This document shows positions 7,989-17,667 of a stretch of 64,000 nt of DNA, piece after piece. The notes beneath the pieces were generated by a model. It saw only the letters and a list, made by a program, of their open reading frames with translations. It did not search any database and was not told where the DNA came from. Position 1 is the first letter of the stretch. Every line of letters begins with the position of its first letter. A program made the translations under genes and the position numbers. This DNA comes from Draconibacterium halophilum (lineage in GTDB: Bacteria; Bacteroidota; Bacteroidia; Bacteroidales; Prolixibacteraceae). Where the stretch lies: the NCBI RefSeq assembly GCF_010448835.1, contig NZ_CP048409.1, positions 4,381,501-4,445,500 on the forward strand, in the 5' to 3' direction.

Positions 7989-9749
7989 ATGTCTGTTATG
8001 AGAAGAATCAACTTTAAACCTTACGCCTTGTTTGTTGGTGTTGCGGTTTTACTGTCTGGATGTTCCGGACTTAACAAAATGAAGAAAAATGCCGATCAAA
8101 TTAACTTCAAAGTTACTCCGGAGGTGCTTGAAGCACACGCCGGTGAAGTTGACTTAGCAATCGACACCCGTTTCCCCGCCAAATACTTCAATAAAAAAGT
8201 AACCTTAACAGCCACGCCGGTACTAAAATACGAAGGTGGCGAAACCGCTTATCAACCGGTATCTGTTCAGGGTGAAAACGTTGAAGCCAACAATAAAGTA
8301 ATTAGCTACAACGGAGGTAATGTAAGTTACAAAGATGCTGTTGATTACGAAAAAGCCATGGCTAAGTCGGAGCTTTACGTAAACATCAAAGCTTCTCAAG
8401 GTGCTAAATCTGTTGATTTTGAGCCGATAAAAGTTGCTGATGGCGTAATTGCTACCAGCGAAAAAGTGATTATGATCCCTAAAGCCATTTTAGGTGTTCA
8501 GCGCGAAGCTAACAACAGCGGAAAATACGATCCAAGCATCGACGCTTTCCAGCGCATTGTTCCTGATGAAATGACTGCAGACATTAAATACCTGATCAAC
8601 CGCTCGAACCTTCGCAGAGAAGAAACTTCAAAAGGTGAAGTTACGGCACTGGAAGATTACACTAAAAAAGCAAACGAAGAAGAAAGAATCGACCTGAAAG
8701 ATGTGGAAGTTTCTGCTTACGCTTCTCCTGATGGTGAGATTGATTTGAATACCGACCTTGCTGCAAAACGTAAAGAAACGTCTTCTGCATTCCTGGCTAA
8801 AAAATTAAAAGAAGCCGGTGTTGATGTTCAGTTGAAAACAAAATACACACCTGAAGACTGGGACGGTTTTAGAGAATTACTGGAGCAGTCGAATATTAAA
8901 GACAAAGAACTGATTCTGCGCGTACTTTCTATGTACAACGATCCTGAGGTTCGTGAGCGTGAAATCCGTAACTTAAGTGTAACCTTCACTGAAGTTGCTG
9001 ATCAGATTCTTCCGGAGTTGCGTCGTGCAAAAATGACTACCAGCGTTGATATGATTGGTAAAACCGATGCCGAATTAAAAGCTGCTGCCAAAGCTGATCC
9101 TGCATCATTAAATCCTGCAGAATTGCTTTATGCTGCTACTTTGTACGCAGATCTTAACGAACAACTTTCAGTATACAACTCGTTCATGAAAATATATCCG
9201 AACGACTGGAGAGGACCAAACAACGCAGGGTATATAATGGTTCAACAATACAAATATGCTGATGCAAAACCATTATTCGAGAAAGCCGAGAAACTGGCAA
9301 ACAGCGAGCCTATCGTTAAAAACAACGTTGGTGCTGTTACTTTAACTGAAGGCGATGTTGACGGTGCTGAAGCTTTATTTGGAGCTGCTGCAGGTGCCGG
9401 CGATGCCGTAAGTTACAACATGGGTATTGTGAGCATTAAAAAAGCAGAGTACGACAGAGCTGTTCAATACTTCAACCGCTTTGCTGATGTAAACTCAGGA
9501 TTGGCAAAATTACTGGCCGGAAACAACAACGGAGCTGTAAAAGATCTTGACGCTTGTACACTTGAAGGTTGCTACATGACAGAATATTTCAAAGCTGTAA
9601 TTGGTGCACGTACTGCAAAAGAATCGTTATTATTCGACAGCCTGAAAGCTGCTGTTGATATGAATGCCGGTTTGAAAGACGTAGCCAAAACTGATATGGA
9701 ATTCGCAAAATATTTCGACAATGCTAAATTTAAAGCTATTGTTGACTAA
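7989..9749 (+). CDS. lipoprotein with OmpA-like domain and TPR repeats
   Basis: The 586-residue product has a lipobox LLSGC, so it is an envelope lipoprotein. Residues of about 35-195 form a beta-rich N-terminal region of unknown family. Residues of about 235-345 resemble an OmpA-type peptidoglycan-binding fold (VSAYASPDGEIDLNTDLA followed by KRKETSSAFLAKKL, the usual NxxLSxxRA-like position). From about 365 to the end there are tetratricopeptide-like helical pairs (LLYAATLYADLNEQLSVYNS, ADAKPLFEKAEKLANS, AVSYNMGIVSIKKAEYDRA). A role in envelope organisation or as a binding scaffold is inferred. A second ATG lies at 7998. The stop codon is supplied by the second copy of the MITE-like repeat, and a terminator follows. 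Confidence 0.85.
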   Translation: MSVMRRINFKPYALFVGVAVLLSGCSGLNKMKKNADQINFKVTPEVLEAHAGEVDLAIDTRFPAKYFNKKVTLTATPVLKYEGGETAYQPVSVQGENVEANNKVISYNGGNVSYKDAVDYEKAMAKSELYVNIKASQGAKSVDFEPIKVADGVIATSEKVIMIPKAILGVQREANNSGKYDPSIDAFQRIVPDEMTADIKYLINRSNLRREETSKGEVTALEDYTKKANEEERIDLKDVEVSAYASPDGEIDLNTDLAAKRKETSSAFLAKKLKEAGVDVQLKTKYTPEDWDGFRELLEQSNIKDKELILRVLSMYNDPEVREREIRNLSVTFTEVADQILPELRRAKMTTSVDMIGKTDAELKAAAKADPASLNPAELLYAATLYADLNEQLSVYNSFMKIYPNDWRGPNNAGYIMVQQYKYADAKPLFEKAEKLANSEPIVKNNVGAVTLTEGDVDGAEALFGAAAGAGDAVSYNMGIVSIKKAEYDRAVQYFNRFADVNSGLAKLLAGNNNGAVKDLDACTLEGCYMTEYFKAVIGARTAKESLLFDSLKAAVDMNAGLKDVAKTDMEFAKYFDNAKFKAIVD

Positions 9750-9852
9750 TACCAATTGTTTTTCAGTGTGAGCCATGAGTGAAGCACTGAAATTACAATG
9801 GTTAATGCCGATTGAAAAGTTAAAGACTCAATTTGATTTCACATCGGTATAA
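9744..9852 (+). repeat. MITE-like 105-bp dispersed repeat, copy 2
   Basis: It begins TAATACCAATTG exactly at the stop codon of the preceding gene (9747-9749) and ends CACATCGGTATAA. The preceding Asp codon GAC is also shared with copy 1. The CAGTG/CACTG hairpin is kept; one position that pairs T-A in copy 1 is T-G here. Confidence 0.8.
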
Positions 9853-9874
9853 TTAAGTTGTGATAAACTTATTG

Positions 9875-9903
9875 AAAGGGCGGTCGTTTGACCGCCCTTT
9901 TTT
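9875..9903 (+). terminator. rho-independent terminator
   Basis: An 11-bp perfect stem (AAAGGGCGGTC with GACCGCCCTTT), a GTTT loop and a T tail. It ends the OmpA/TPR gene. The rest of the spacer to 10137 shows no gene. Confidence 0.92.
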
Positions 9904-10137
9904 GTGCACCAACAATGCGACCTATAATTTTAAGACCAATACGGAACTGGGCTTTCTGTCTGGATTTCGAACAAAACTTCTAAACCAATTCAATTATTTT
10001 TGTTTTGTGCTATAAAGCATTAATGACATTTATCATATGATAAACAGGGGGCTTTGTACCTTAGTTATACATATGTTACCTGGACGCGCGCTTTACTCAT
10101 ATTCTCCAGCATAGCATACTTTATTAATTTTAAAACA

Positions 10138-11670
10138 ATGAAAAATTTATTTTTTCTTTCAATTGCAAGCCTGTTACTATGCTTGTCTGGTTTCTCTTAC
10201 TCTCAAATTGTCCTTCCTGATTACGAAGATGTATGTCCGGGACAGGAAATTGAATACACAGTTCAATCCAGCTATTATGGAAATGACCAATTTTTCACAG
10301 TGGAAAATGGAGTATTTGTTGAGCCTACAGACTCATATTTATTTAGTGGTGATAGTACGTCTATATTAATAGATGTAACGGATAGTACAGATACTTTTAC
10401 AATCCGTTGATCAAATAATAATTCCAATTATGGAAGAATTATTTTAAATGCAGCTCAAACCCAAGATTTTAATATCCAGATTGTTCCTCCTCCCGCTTTC
10501 GGTATGGGACAACGTGAAAAAAGTATTTTAGTTGGGAATAACACATTTGATGTTCTCTTAAGTAGCATAGATGGTGTTACATATTTTGACAAGAGATCTA
10601 CTAACATCTCATTGATTAATCGTTCAGAAAAACTATCGATTGGTATGAAACTTTATACTTTCTCGTATTCCATATCTGGAGATCAACCCGGTTGGATTTC
10701 ATACCAAACTTATAACCCAAACGCTAACGACTGCGGAAGTAGATATAGTGAATGGGATACTATATATATCCAACGGAAATTGAATACTCCTGGAATCTCG
10801 GGGAGTAATATTATTTGTAACAATTATACCACATATACTGCAACTTCTTACGACACTCCAAGCGAAACATTTACGTGGAATGCAACAGATGGCGTAAAGA
10901 TATATAAAAACGGACAATACCTTACATCCTACACAGGCACTGAAACTTCAGTTCTAGTCTATGAACCAGTTAGTGGCTCTGGGAATGGGAACGTTAAGGT
11001 AAAAGCTAATGCCACAAACTACGAATCAAGCAATCAAGCAATTAAGGAAGTATGGTTTGGTGACATGCATCCAATGAACATAAGATTAAACGACGCGATG
11101 ATCGGATTCCCGAAATCAGAGTTTTGTTACGGTGATCCAAATCTCGTTGAAGCCTCTTTTATTGATGGCGATCCATATATTGATGAGTGGGATTGGGATG
11201 TAACTGGTGGTTATATCACTATCGAGAATCCTTATGATGACAAATCAAGGGCAACTATTCATCCAGCTAGCTATAGTTCGTTTAATGTAAAATTGAGAGC
11301 CCATAATTCATGCGGTTGGTCAGGATGGGCAGACATGGGAGTATCAGTAATCTCATGTGGAGGGTACTTTATGACAATGTTTCCCAACCCGGCAAGTTCT
11401 TATGTAGAACTTAGTTTTATAGACTCAGAAGTAGAGGAACCTAACTTAACAAAAAATAAGATTAAACTAAAAAAGGACAAAAAAGATACTGATAAAGATA
11501 TTAAAGAATATTTGGTACTAATTTTGGATAAGAACGGAACAATAAGAAAATCAATTAAATCCAAATCATTAAATCTGAATATTAAAACAAGCGACTTAGA
11601 ACCCGGAACGTATTTTTTACATCTCATCTACAATGATGAACTATATAAACAACAATTAATAATTCAATAA
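10138..11670 (+). pseudogene. T9SS-sorted surface protein gene interrupted by an in-frame TGA
   Basis: One frame runs from ATG 10138 to TAA 11670, with a single TGA at 10408-10410 after codon 90. The first 90 codons give a signal peptide (LFFLSIASLLLCLSGFSYSQ) and a beta-sandwich-like start. After the TGA the frame continues without another stop; it carries PKD-like segments (YTATSYDTPSETFTWNATDG, DEWDWDVTGGYITIENPYDD) and ends in a type IX secretion C-terminal domain (MFPNPASSYVELSF, then DLEPGTYFLHLIYNDELYKQQ). The intact protein would be about 510 residues, exported and possibly bound to the cell surface. Without read-through only a signal peptide stub is made, so it is probably a recent nonsense mutant; a base-call error is possible. 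The outer-membrane gene at 11681 follows 10 bp later. Confidence 0.85.
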
Positions 11671-11680
11671 TTTTTAAACC

Positions 11681-12253
11681 ATGAAAACACATCTATTATT
11701 TTTAATTCTTTTTTTTCTTATTTCTTGTATAGTCTCAGCCCAACCACAGAAAGGCTCGATTGAGTTTGGCGGATCTGGTACTTATTCAAAATCTTACAAC
11801 AATGGTGAAAAAAGAACCAGTACTTTTTCCGTAAGTGCCCACAGTAGCTATTTTGTACTACCCAATTTATCGGTTGGGGCTAAAGTGTTTTATGAGAAAC
11901 TAAAAGATTCGAAAGTGACTTATGATCCTGAAAACAGTCAGTTTATAGTAGGGCCAACTATTGAAGCCTACCTTTTAAACAAAGAAAAATTCGGAGTTTC
12001 TATAAAGTCAACGGCTAATTTTGCTTTAAGCAGCGATTACATCTTTGACGATTCCAAATACACATCATTTTCAGTTGGCCCAAAAGGGATTTGGAACATA
12101 AGTCCCAATATCAGCACTTATCTGTGGTTTGCCTACAGGGATGTCAAAAACCGGGATGACTATACACAAAATGGCTCTGTCTTTCCTAGCGATAACTTTG
12201 ATATTCGCTGGGGATTTAGCTATTATCTGCATCGAAAAGAAAAAACAGAATAA
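11681..12253 (+). CDS. outer-membrane beta-barrel protein
   Basis: The 190-residue product has a signal peptide (to about residue 20, ending VSAQ) and a mature part of alternating strands typical of small OmpX/PorT-like barrels (GSIEFGGSGTYSKSYN, SVSAHSSYFVLPNLSVGAKVFYEKL, DIRWGFSYYLHRKEKTE). The first strand begins right after the cleavage site. It is 10 bp downstream of the T9SS cargo gene and shares its terminator, so the two form an operon; a linked surface role is inferred. Confidence 0.8.
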   Translation: MKTHLLFLILFFLISCIVSAQPQKGSIEFGGSGTYSKSYNNGEKRTSTFSVSAHSSYFVLPNLSVGAKVFYEKLKDSKVTYDPENSQFIVGPTIEAYLLNKEKFGVSIKSTANFALSSDYIFDDSKYTSFSVGPKGIWNISPNISTYLWFAYRDVKNRDDYTQNGSVFPSDNFDIRWGFSYYLHRKEKTE

Positions 12254-12260
12254 TTACAAA

Positions 12261-12291
12261 AAAGGGCGATCGTTTGATCGCCCTTTTTTTT
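12261..12291 (+). terminator. rho-independent terminator
   Basis: An 11-bp perfect stem (AAAGGGCGATC with GATCGCCCTTT), a GTTT loop and eight T. It has the same design as the hairpin at 9875. Confidence 0.93.
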
Positions 12292-12311
12292 GTTTGATTC
12301 TGGCAGATATC

Positions 12312-12449
12312 TTTTGCACCGTACTTCAGTGCGGTGTCTGAATTAGGTATTGATATTTTTTGGCTTTAGCCTTTAATCTGATGATTTTTAAAGGCTAAAG
12401 CCAATTTTAGTTTGCTTATGAAATCACCGCACTGAAGTACGGTGCAAAA
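12312..12449. repeat. nested concentric palindrome (138 bp)
   Basis: The outer arms are a perfect 25-bp inverted repeat (12312-12336 and 12425-12449) and the inner arms a perfect 17-bp repeat (12360-12376 and 12388-12404), both centred near 12381. The arms contain smaller near-palindromes: CACCG...CGGTG in the outer pair and GGCTTTAGCC in the inner pair. It fills the spacer between the outer-membrane gene and the dipeptidase. Confidence 0.88.
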
Positions 12450-12555
12450 CAACTCAGTTTTCATGTTATCCTATTATGACAAAACCTCTTTTTTAATCCT
12501 GCGTAAAACACTATTTTTCAAGCTCAAATAGTTAAGGAAAATTCAATTAAAAGTT

Positions 12556-13926
12556 ATGGAGTACATTAATAAATATGTAGAGGAAAACAAAGACCGGTTT
12601 TTGGAGGAATTATTCGGATTGATCCGCATTCCGTCAATCAGTTCAATTGCCGACCACAAACCGGATATGTACAAAGCTGCCGAATACTGGAAAAAAACAT
12701 TACTGGAAGCCGGAGCTGACAAAGCCACTATTTATGAAACCGCCGGAAACCCGGTTACTTACGGTGAAAAGATCATTGATCCGTTGCTGCCAACCGTTTT
12801 GGTTTACGGCCACATGGATGTTATGCCGGTTGATCCCATTGATTTATGGGACACGCCTCCGTTTGAACCACAAGTGCGCGATGGAAAGATTTATGCCCGC
12901 GGAGCCGACGACGATAAAGGTCAGGGAATGATGCACGCCAAAGCTTTTGAGCTGATGGTAAAAACAAACACCCTGCCTTGCAACGTAAAATTTATGATTG
13001 AGGGTGAGGAAGAAGTTGGATCGCCAAACCTGGGCCTTTGGTGCGAGCAAAACAAAGAAATGCTAAAAGCCGATATCATTTTGGTTTCCGACACATCGAT
13101 GCTGGCTGCTGATATACCATCGATTACAACCGGATTGCGCGGACTGGCCTACTGGCAAGTAGAAGTTACCGGCCCTAACCGCGACCTGCATTCAGGTTTA
13201 TTTGGTGGTGCTGTTGCCAACCCGATTAACGTACTATGCTCGATGATCGACCAAATGGTTGACGAAAATGGCAAGATTACCATCCCGGGTTTTTACGATA
13301 CAGTGCAGGAAGTTTCGGCCGAAGAACGTGCTTTATTGGCGAAAGCGCCTTTTAACGAGGAAGCTTATAAAAAAGCCATTGGCGTTGAAGAACTAAAAGG
13401 CGAAAAAGGTTTTACTCCAAGCGAACACACCGGCATTCGTCCGTCGTTTGATGTGTGTGGTATTTGGGGTGGTTACACCGGCGAAGGCGCTAAAACCGTG
13501 TTGCCATCGAAAGCTTTTGCAAAAATATCATCGCGTTTGGTACCTGATCAGGATCACGAAAAAATAGCTGTACTTTTTAAAGAGCACTTTGAAAGTATTG
13601 CCCCAAAATCGGTAAAAGTTGAGGTTACCTCGTTGCATGGTGGTCCGGCTTATGTTTGCCCAATTGATATTACGGCCTACCAGGCAGCAGAAAAAGCCTA
13701 TACCGATACTTTTGGTAAGCGTCCGGTTCCGGTTCGTTCGGGTGGAAGTATTCCAATTATCTCATCTTTTGAAAAGATACTTGGAATAAAATCAGTATTA
13801 ATGGGCTTTGGACTGGAAGCAGATGCTATTCATTCTCCCAACGAAAACTACCCGCTGGAGCAGTTTTACAAAGGCATAAAAACCATTCCGCTGTTTTACA
13901 AGTATTTTGCGGAGATGTGTAAATAA
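12556..13926 (+). CDS. M20 family dipeptidase
   Basis: This 456-residue cytosolic metallo-exopeptidase hydrolyses dipeptides. Di-zinc ligand motifs are visible: VYGHMDV (His86, catalytic Asp88), GADDDKG (116-122, bridging Asp), EGEEEVGS (149-156, catalytic Glu and ligand Glu), SDTSM and the C-terminal HSPNE. Between them lies the dimerisation insert with RDLHSGLFGG. The length suits the DapE/ArgE/carnosinase-like dipeptidases that NCBI labels dipeptidase. It is monocistronic and followed by an inverted repeat shared with the opposing remnant gene. Confidence 0.94.
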   Translation: MEYINKYVEENKDRFLEELFGLIRIPSISSIADHKPDMYKAAEYWKKTLLEAGADKATIYETAGNPVTYGEKIIDPLLPTVLVYGHMDVMPVDPIDLWDTPPFEPQVRDGKIYARGADDDKGQGMMHAKAFELMVKTNTLPCNVKFMIEGEEEVGSPNLGLWCEQNKEMLKADIILVSDTSMLAADIPSITTGLRGLAYWQVEVTGPNRDLHSGLFGGAVANPINVLCSMIDQMVDENGKITIPGFYDTVQEVSAEERALLAKAPFNEEAYKKAIGVEELKGEKGFTPSEHTGIRPSFDVCGIWGGYTGEGAKTVLPSKAFAKISSRLVPDQDHEKIAVLFKEHFESIAPKSVKVEVTSLHGGPAYVCPIDITAYQAAEKAYTDTFGKRPVPVRSGGSIPIISSFEKILGIKSVLMGFGLEADAIHSPNENYPLEQFYKGIKTIPLFYKYFAEMCK

Positions 13927-13932
13927 AATTAG

Positions 13933-13967
13933 AAGACCTTCAAGGTAAGAAAAACCTTGAAGGTCTT
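13933..13967. terminator. inverted repeat between converging genes
   Basis: A 14-bp perfect stem (AAGACCTTCAAGGT with ACCTTGAAGGTCTT) and a 7-base loop. T-runs are weak on both sides, so termination is likely but not certain. Confidence 0.5.
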
Positions 13968-13979
13968 GAAAGCTGAACA

Positions 13980-14365
13980 TTATTCCTCCTCCGGATCATT
14001 ATCTTTCTTATTTCTCCCATCGCACTGGCTAAGGCGATTGTTGTATTTTTCTATACGCTGGTTTAACTCATTCACAAAAGCGTCGTAATCTTCCGATCCA
14101 CGAACAAAAATCAAAGCATCTACCAATTTGGCAACATTACGGTAAGCCGCATCAAGTTGTTTGCGGGCATCCTTCATTTTAAAGGTGGTTTGCCCGATTC
14201 ATCGGTATAACGTTCGCCCACCAATTCAACCACTGCCTGGTTCTTGGCTTTTAATTCGGGCACCCATGCAGTAAGGCCAACCAATGCCACATGGCAGGTG
14301 ACTTTATTTATCTCACAAAAGTCACCTGCTGAACTTGTATAAAAATATTCGCTTTTTGTAAACAC
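13980..14365 (-). pseudogene. DUF6261 family remnant, truncated and frameshifted
   Basis: Two minus-strand ORFs, 14365-14174 and 14177-13980, overlap at ATGA. Together they match the C-terminal half of DUF6261 proteins: WVPELKAKNQAVVELVGERY, then DARKQLDAAYRNVAKLVDAL and DYDAFVNELNQRIEKYNNRL. An intact relative (246 residues) is at 44327-45067. The N-terminal half is missing, and the upstream ORF has only a GTG start. At the junction the minus strand reads T-TTA-AAA-TGA, a canonical -1 slippery heptamer, and a -1 shift there would join the two ORFs. Decay is the simpler explanation, because half of the protein is absent. Confidence 0.65.
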
Positions 14366-14668
14366 ACCTACCGGTTTATTAAAGCCAAACCTACAAAATA
14401 CACACCGCCTCGGGTATTGGATTTATAATTACGGCTCTTTAAGTTGTGTTAAAATTCTGTACAACATTTTTTCACCTGGCTTTAGCCACCCAATCTAATC
14501 ACACTAAAGCTGTGCATAAATTCTACGCATAAATCCACAATCACCCCAAATTATCTTACGAATTCTTTCCACAGATTATAAATTAAACCAAAAGATCAAG
14601 ATTCTCTACTACAGCGCTATACAAGACCCCAAAAGTCCCTAAAGTAAAAAACACAGTATTTATTTGTA
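14366..14668. other. spacer without recognisable gene
   Basis: On the minus strand the frame upstream of the DUF6261 remnant stays partly open (RNYKSNTRGGVYFVG) but has no start codon. Nothing else is seen apart from A/T-rich sequence and a TGGCTTTAGCCA palindrome near 14478. Confidence 0.5.
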
Positions 14669-14699
14669 TTGCGGCACAAGGTTTGAATTTCCACTTTTG
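14669..14699 (+). promoter_or_regulatory. probable promoter of the first L,D-transpeptidase gene
   Basis: TTG (14669-14671), a 20-bp spacer, then CACTTTTG (14692-14699), seven of eight matches to TAnnTTTG. The start codon is 36 bp downstream. Confidence 0.55.
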
Positions 14700-14734
14700 T
14701 ATTATTTAAATTAAATCAAAATTAGAGAAAGAAA

Positions 14735-16423
14735 ATGCAATATGCTGTAATAGTTACAATACTGGTGGCGTTTAACATATTTTGTTTGTCGGCAGATTAT
14801 AACAACACCCCCATTGACAAAACGATTGCCTCAGAAAATGAAAGCAGTATTTTTGCTAAACTCGACCTTAGAATACTGGACCAATACTTAAATGCGAATG
14901 TTCCTGAAGAACACCTACACGAATTGCTCGATTTCTATACCGCCCGCAATAACGATTTGGTCTGGAGTAATTATGGAGTACTTCACAAAAATGGAATTGA
15001 ACTTCTGAGAAGCATTGAAAACGCCTGGCAACATGGTTTATCTCCAAAGTTTTACAGTGTGGATAACATAAAATATGAGATTAAAAATATCGAAAAGAAT
15101 CGTCTTTTTAACCCTGTTAACATCTCGAAATTAGATATTCTTCTAACCACCACTTATATTGATTATGCCAGCGATCTTTCAACAGGGCGATTAAATCCGG
15201 GGCATTTAAAAGTAGGTTGGGAAATATTTACACACAAACAAAATCTGGCAAAATATTTAACTCAATCTTTATTGCACGGCAAAATCGATGAATCTCTTGA
15301 AAACCTGGCTCCAAAATCTACTCAATATCAAAAACTTTCTAACGCATTGCAGCGTCTGATTGAACAAAAAGAAGCTGGCGAATGGCCTTATCCGGGATTA
15401 ATGGATAAACTCGAAAAAAATGATTCTGTACCTGAGGTTATAAAAATTAAAAAATACTTGTTTGCCACAGGTTATTTACACAATTCCAATCCAAACTATT
15501 TAACCAATTACCTTTTCGACGACGAGTTGGCAGTTGCACTAGCCAATTTTCAGGCTCAACACGGTTTGGAGCAGGATAGCATTGTTGGCAAGAACACATT
15601 AAAACAAATGAACTTATCATTCGATTATCGTTTAGAGCAAATTAAAATTAATTTAGACCGTTTACGTTGGCTTCCCGACAACATTAGCACGCGAGATATC
15701 ATCGTTAATATTCCAGATTTCTCGCTTAACTATTTCCAGGATCAAAGTTTAAAGCAAAAAATGAATGTGGTAGTTGGAACAAATAAAAATTATACTCCGG
15801 CAATAAAGGATACCATAACCTCTATTGTTTTTAATCCACAATGGAATGTTCCGTACAGTATGGCAGTAGATGAAATAATTCCTGAGTTGAAGAAAGATTC
15901 AAACTATTTAGCTAAACGAAACTTTAAGTTGGTTTCCGGATCATATTTCAGCAAATCCGAAATTGACGCTACAAAAATCAATTGGAATGATGTATCTGCT
16001 TCAGATTTTCCATATCTGATTGTGCAAAAATCCGGCAGTACAAACTCCTTGGGGCTTGTAAAGTTTATGCTTCCCAATAACCAGAATATTTATCTCCACG
16101 ATACTCCGGCCGATCACCTGTTTAACCGTTGGCAACGTAATTTTAGCCATGGTTGTGTGCGATTAGAAAAACCTTTTCAACTGGCAGAAGAAATTTTGGA
16201 TGGCCAAATTTCGCACGAAAAAGTTAAAGAGATTGTGGCATCGAAAGAGTCAAAAACCATTCGCCTTGACAAACCAGTAGCCGTTCATATTGTATATCAT
16301 ACTGCCTGGGTTGATTCGCAGGATCGTTTGCAATTTAGGGATGATATTTATGGCTACGATGAGATGTCGATTCCTCTTTTTAATACTCCTTCCAAATGGC
16401 AAGAAACAACTACATTACAGTAA
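14735..16423 (+). CDS. L,D-transpeptidase, YcbB-like
   Basis: The 562-residue enzyme forms 3-3 cross-links in peptidoglycan or attaches proteins to it, acting in the periplasm. An N-terminal hydrophobic segment (residues 1-20) exports it. Residues of about 55-260 form the helical scaffold domain, about 240-300 hold a peptidoglycan-binding segment (ALANFQAQHGLEQDSIVGKNTL), and the YkuD catalytic domain follows (ADHLFNRWQRNFSHGCVRLE, nucleophile Cys474). The order and length match the YcbB/LdtD branch. The next gene encodes a different L,D-transpeptidase type, so the pair probably work on the same wall. Confidence 0.93.
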   Translation: MQYAVIVTILVAFNIFCLSADYNNTPIDKTIASENESSIFAKLDLRILDQYLNANVPEEHLHELLDFYTARNNDLVWSNYGVLHKNGIELLRSIENAWQHGLSPKFYSVDNIKYEIKNIEKNRLFNPVNISKLDILLTTTYIDYASDLSTGRLNPGHLKVGWEIFTHKQNLAKYLTQSLLHGKIDESLENLAPKSTQYQKLSNALQRLIEQKEAGEWPYPGLMDKLEKNDSVPEVIKIKKYLFATGYLHNSNPNYLTNYLFDDELAVALANFQAQHGLEQDSIVGKNTLKQMNLSFDYRLEQIKINLDRLRWLPDNISTRDIIVNIPDFSLNYFQDQSLKQKMNVVVGTNKNYTPAIKDTITSIVFNPQWNVPYSMAVDEIIPELKKDSNYLAKRNFKLVSGSYFSKSEIDATKINWNDVSASDFPYLIVQKSGSTNSLGLVKFMLPNNQNIYLHDTPADHLFNRWQRNFSHGCVRLEKPFQLAEEILDGQISHEKVKEIVASKESKTIRLDKPVAVHIVYHTAWVDSQDRLQFRDDIYGYDEMSIPLFNTPSKWQETTTLQ

Positions 16424-16732
16424 TTTTACAATCTGCTCTCACAACTCTATTACCTACTAAAAAGTATCGTATTTAACTTTCTAATTACCTTTCTTTTGCA
16501 TTCGTTAACATTTTCCCTCAATATTATTTTCTATTTTCGCGCCTAACCAGAAGCAGGAGAATAGATTATTTTTTATTAAACACCGCCCCATCTGCCTGAT
16601 TTAATGCCACTTACAAAATGGCATAAAAGTTGACAATAGGGAGGCTCAACAGAAAAGTTGAAATAATCGATTAAATTAATTGGATGAGATAGAGTAAATA
16701 TAAGTTACGCAAAACAGAAAGAATTATAAACT
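16424..16732. other. spacer between the two L,D-transpeptidase genes
   Basis: A/T-rich, with two small hairpins (TGCCA...TGGCA at about 16605-16623 and TCAAC...GTTGA at about 16636-16651). No known riboswitch or gene is recognised. Confidence 0.5.
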
Positions 16733-17473
16733 ATGAACAAAAAACTACAAGCCCTTTTTATGTTCTACTCATTATTGTTTATGGGCATGAATATAAATAA
16801 TGCAAACGCGATTCCTGAATCACTCGAGCACAATTCGAACCGTCTTACAACCACGGAAGTTATTTTTAACGAATTACAAAAGAGTGAAATTAGTTTACCG
16901 TCTGTTGAAGCATTTTCAGCGGCAATTAAGGGTTTTAGCAACCTCAAAAAGGGATCAGAAAAAATTACAAAAAATATACTTTCTATAGTTGATTTTAGTT
17001 TGCCATCAACAAAAAAACGTTTCTGGGTTATCGATTTAGAAACCAAAAAAGTTCTTTTTAACGACTATGTTGCACATGGCCGAAATTCAGGAAATAACAT
17101 TGCGAAGAAGTTCTCGAATGTGCCAAGTTCGTATTCCAGTTCTTTAGGATTTTACATTACTGCAGAAACTTACCAAGGAAAACATGGGCTTTCAATGCGA
17201 TTGGACGGCATTGATAAAGGTTTTAACGACAACGCACGGGCAAGAGCAATTGTGGTGCATGGAGCCGATTACGTAAGTCACGATTTTATTAAAAAACATG
17301 GCCGTCTGGGAAGAAGCTTGGGCTGCCCATCGTTACCCATGGATGTGAACAAAAAAGTTATTGATACGATAAATGGGGGAAGTGTTTTCTTTATTTATTC
17401 TAAAGATGCCAACTTTTTAACCCGCTCCGAGATATTGAATCCAACAACTGCAATGCCAGCAACTAAAGGATAA
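16733..17473 (+). CDS. murein L,D-transpeptidase catalytic domain protein (YkuD_2 type)
   Basis: The 246-residue product has a signal peptide (to about residue 26, NNANA). The catalytic region runs from about residue 95 to 232: RFWVIDLETKKVLFNDYVAHG, then AIVVHGADYVS with the conserved His, and SLGCPSLP with nucleophile Cys198. This spacing belongs to the YkuD_2 family, not to the HGCVR form of its neighbour. It is expected to act on periplasmic peptidoglycan stem peptides; the exact reaction is inferred from the family. Confidence 0.9.
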   Translation: MNKKLQALFMFYSLLFMGMNINNANAIPESLEHNSNRLTTTEVIFNELQKSEISLPSVEAFSAAIKGFSNLKKGSEKITKNILSIVDFSLPSTKKRFWVIDLETKKVLFNDYVAHGRNSGNNIAKKFSNVPSSYSSSLGFYITAETYQGKHGLSMRLDGIDKGFNDNARARAIVVHGADYVSHDFIKKHGRLGRSLGCPSLPMDVNKKVIDTINGGSVFFIYSKDANFLTRSEILNPTTAMPATKG

Positions 17474-17667
17474 TTCCACTTTGAATTTTTGCACCAGGGT
17501 TACTTTCTCTTCGTTTGAAAATAGCATGCAAATTAATCAATCATAGAAATAGAAGTGTACTAACCTCGGTTCGATTTAAAAAATACGTTGCAGAGATGAG
17601 CAAATAAGAGCTTTAAGGTGTAAAGCCAAACGAATTTAAATACTCGAAACTCAGTAAAAACAATAGT

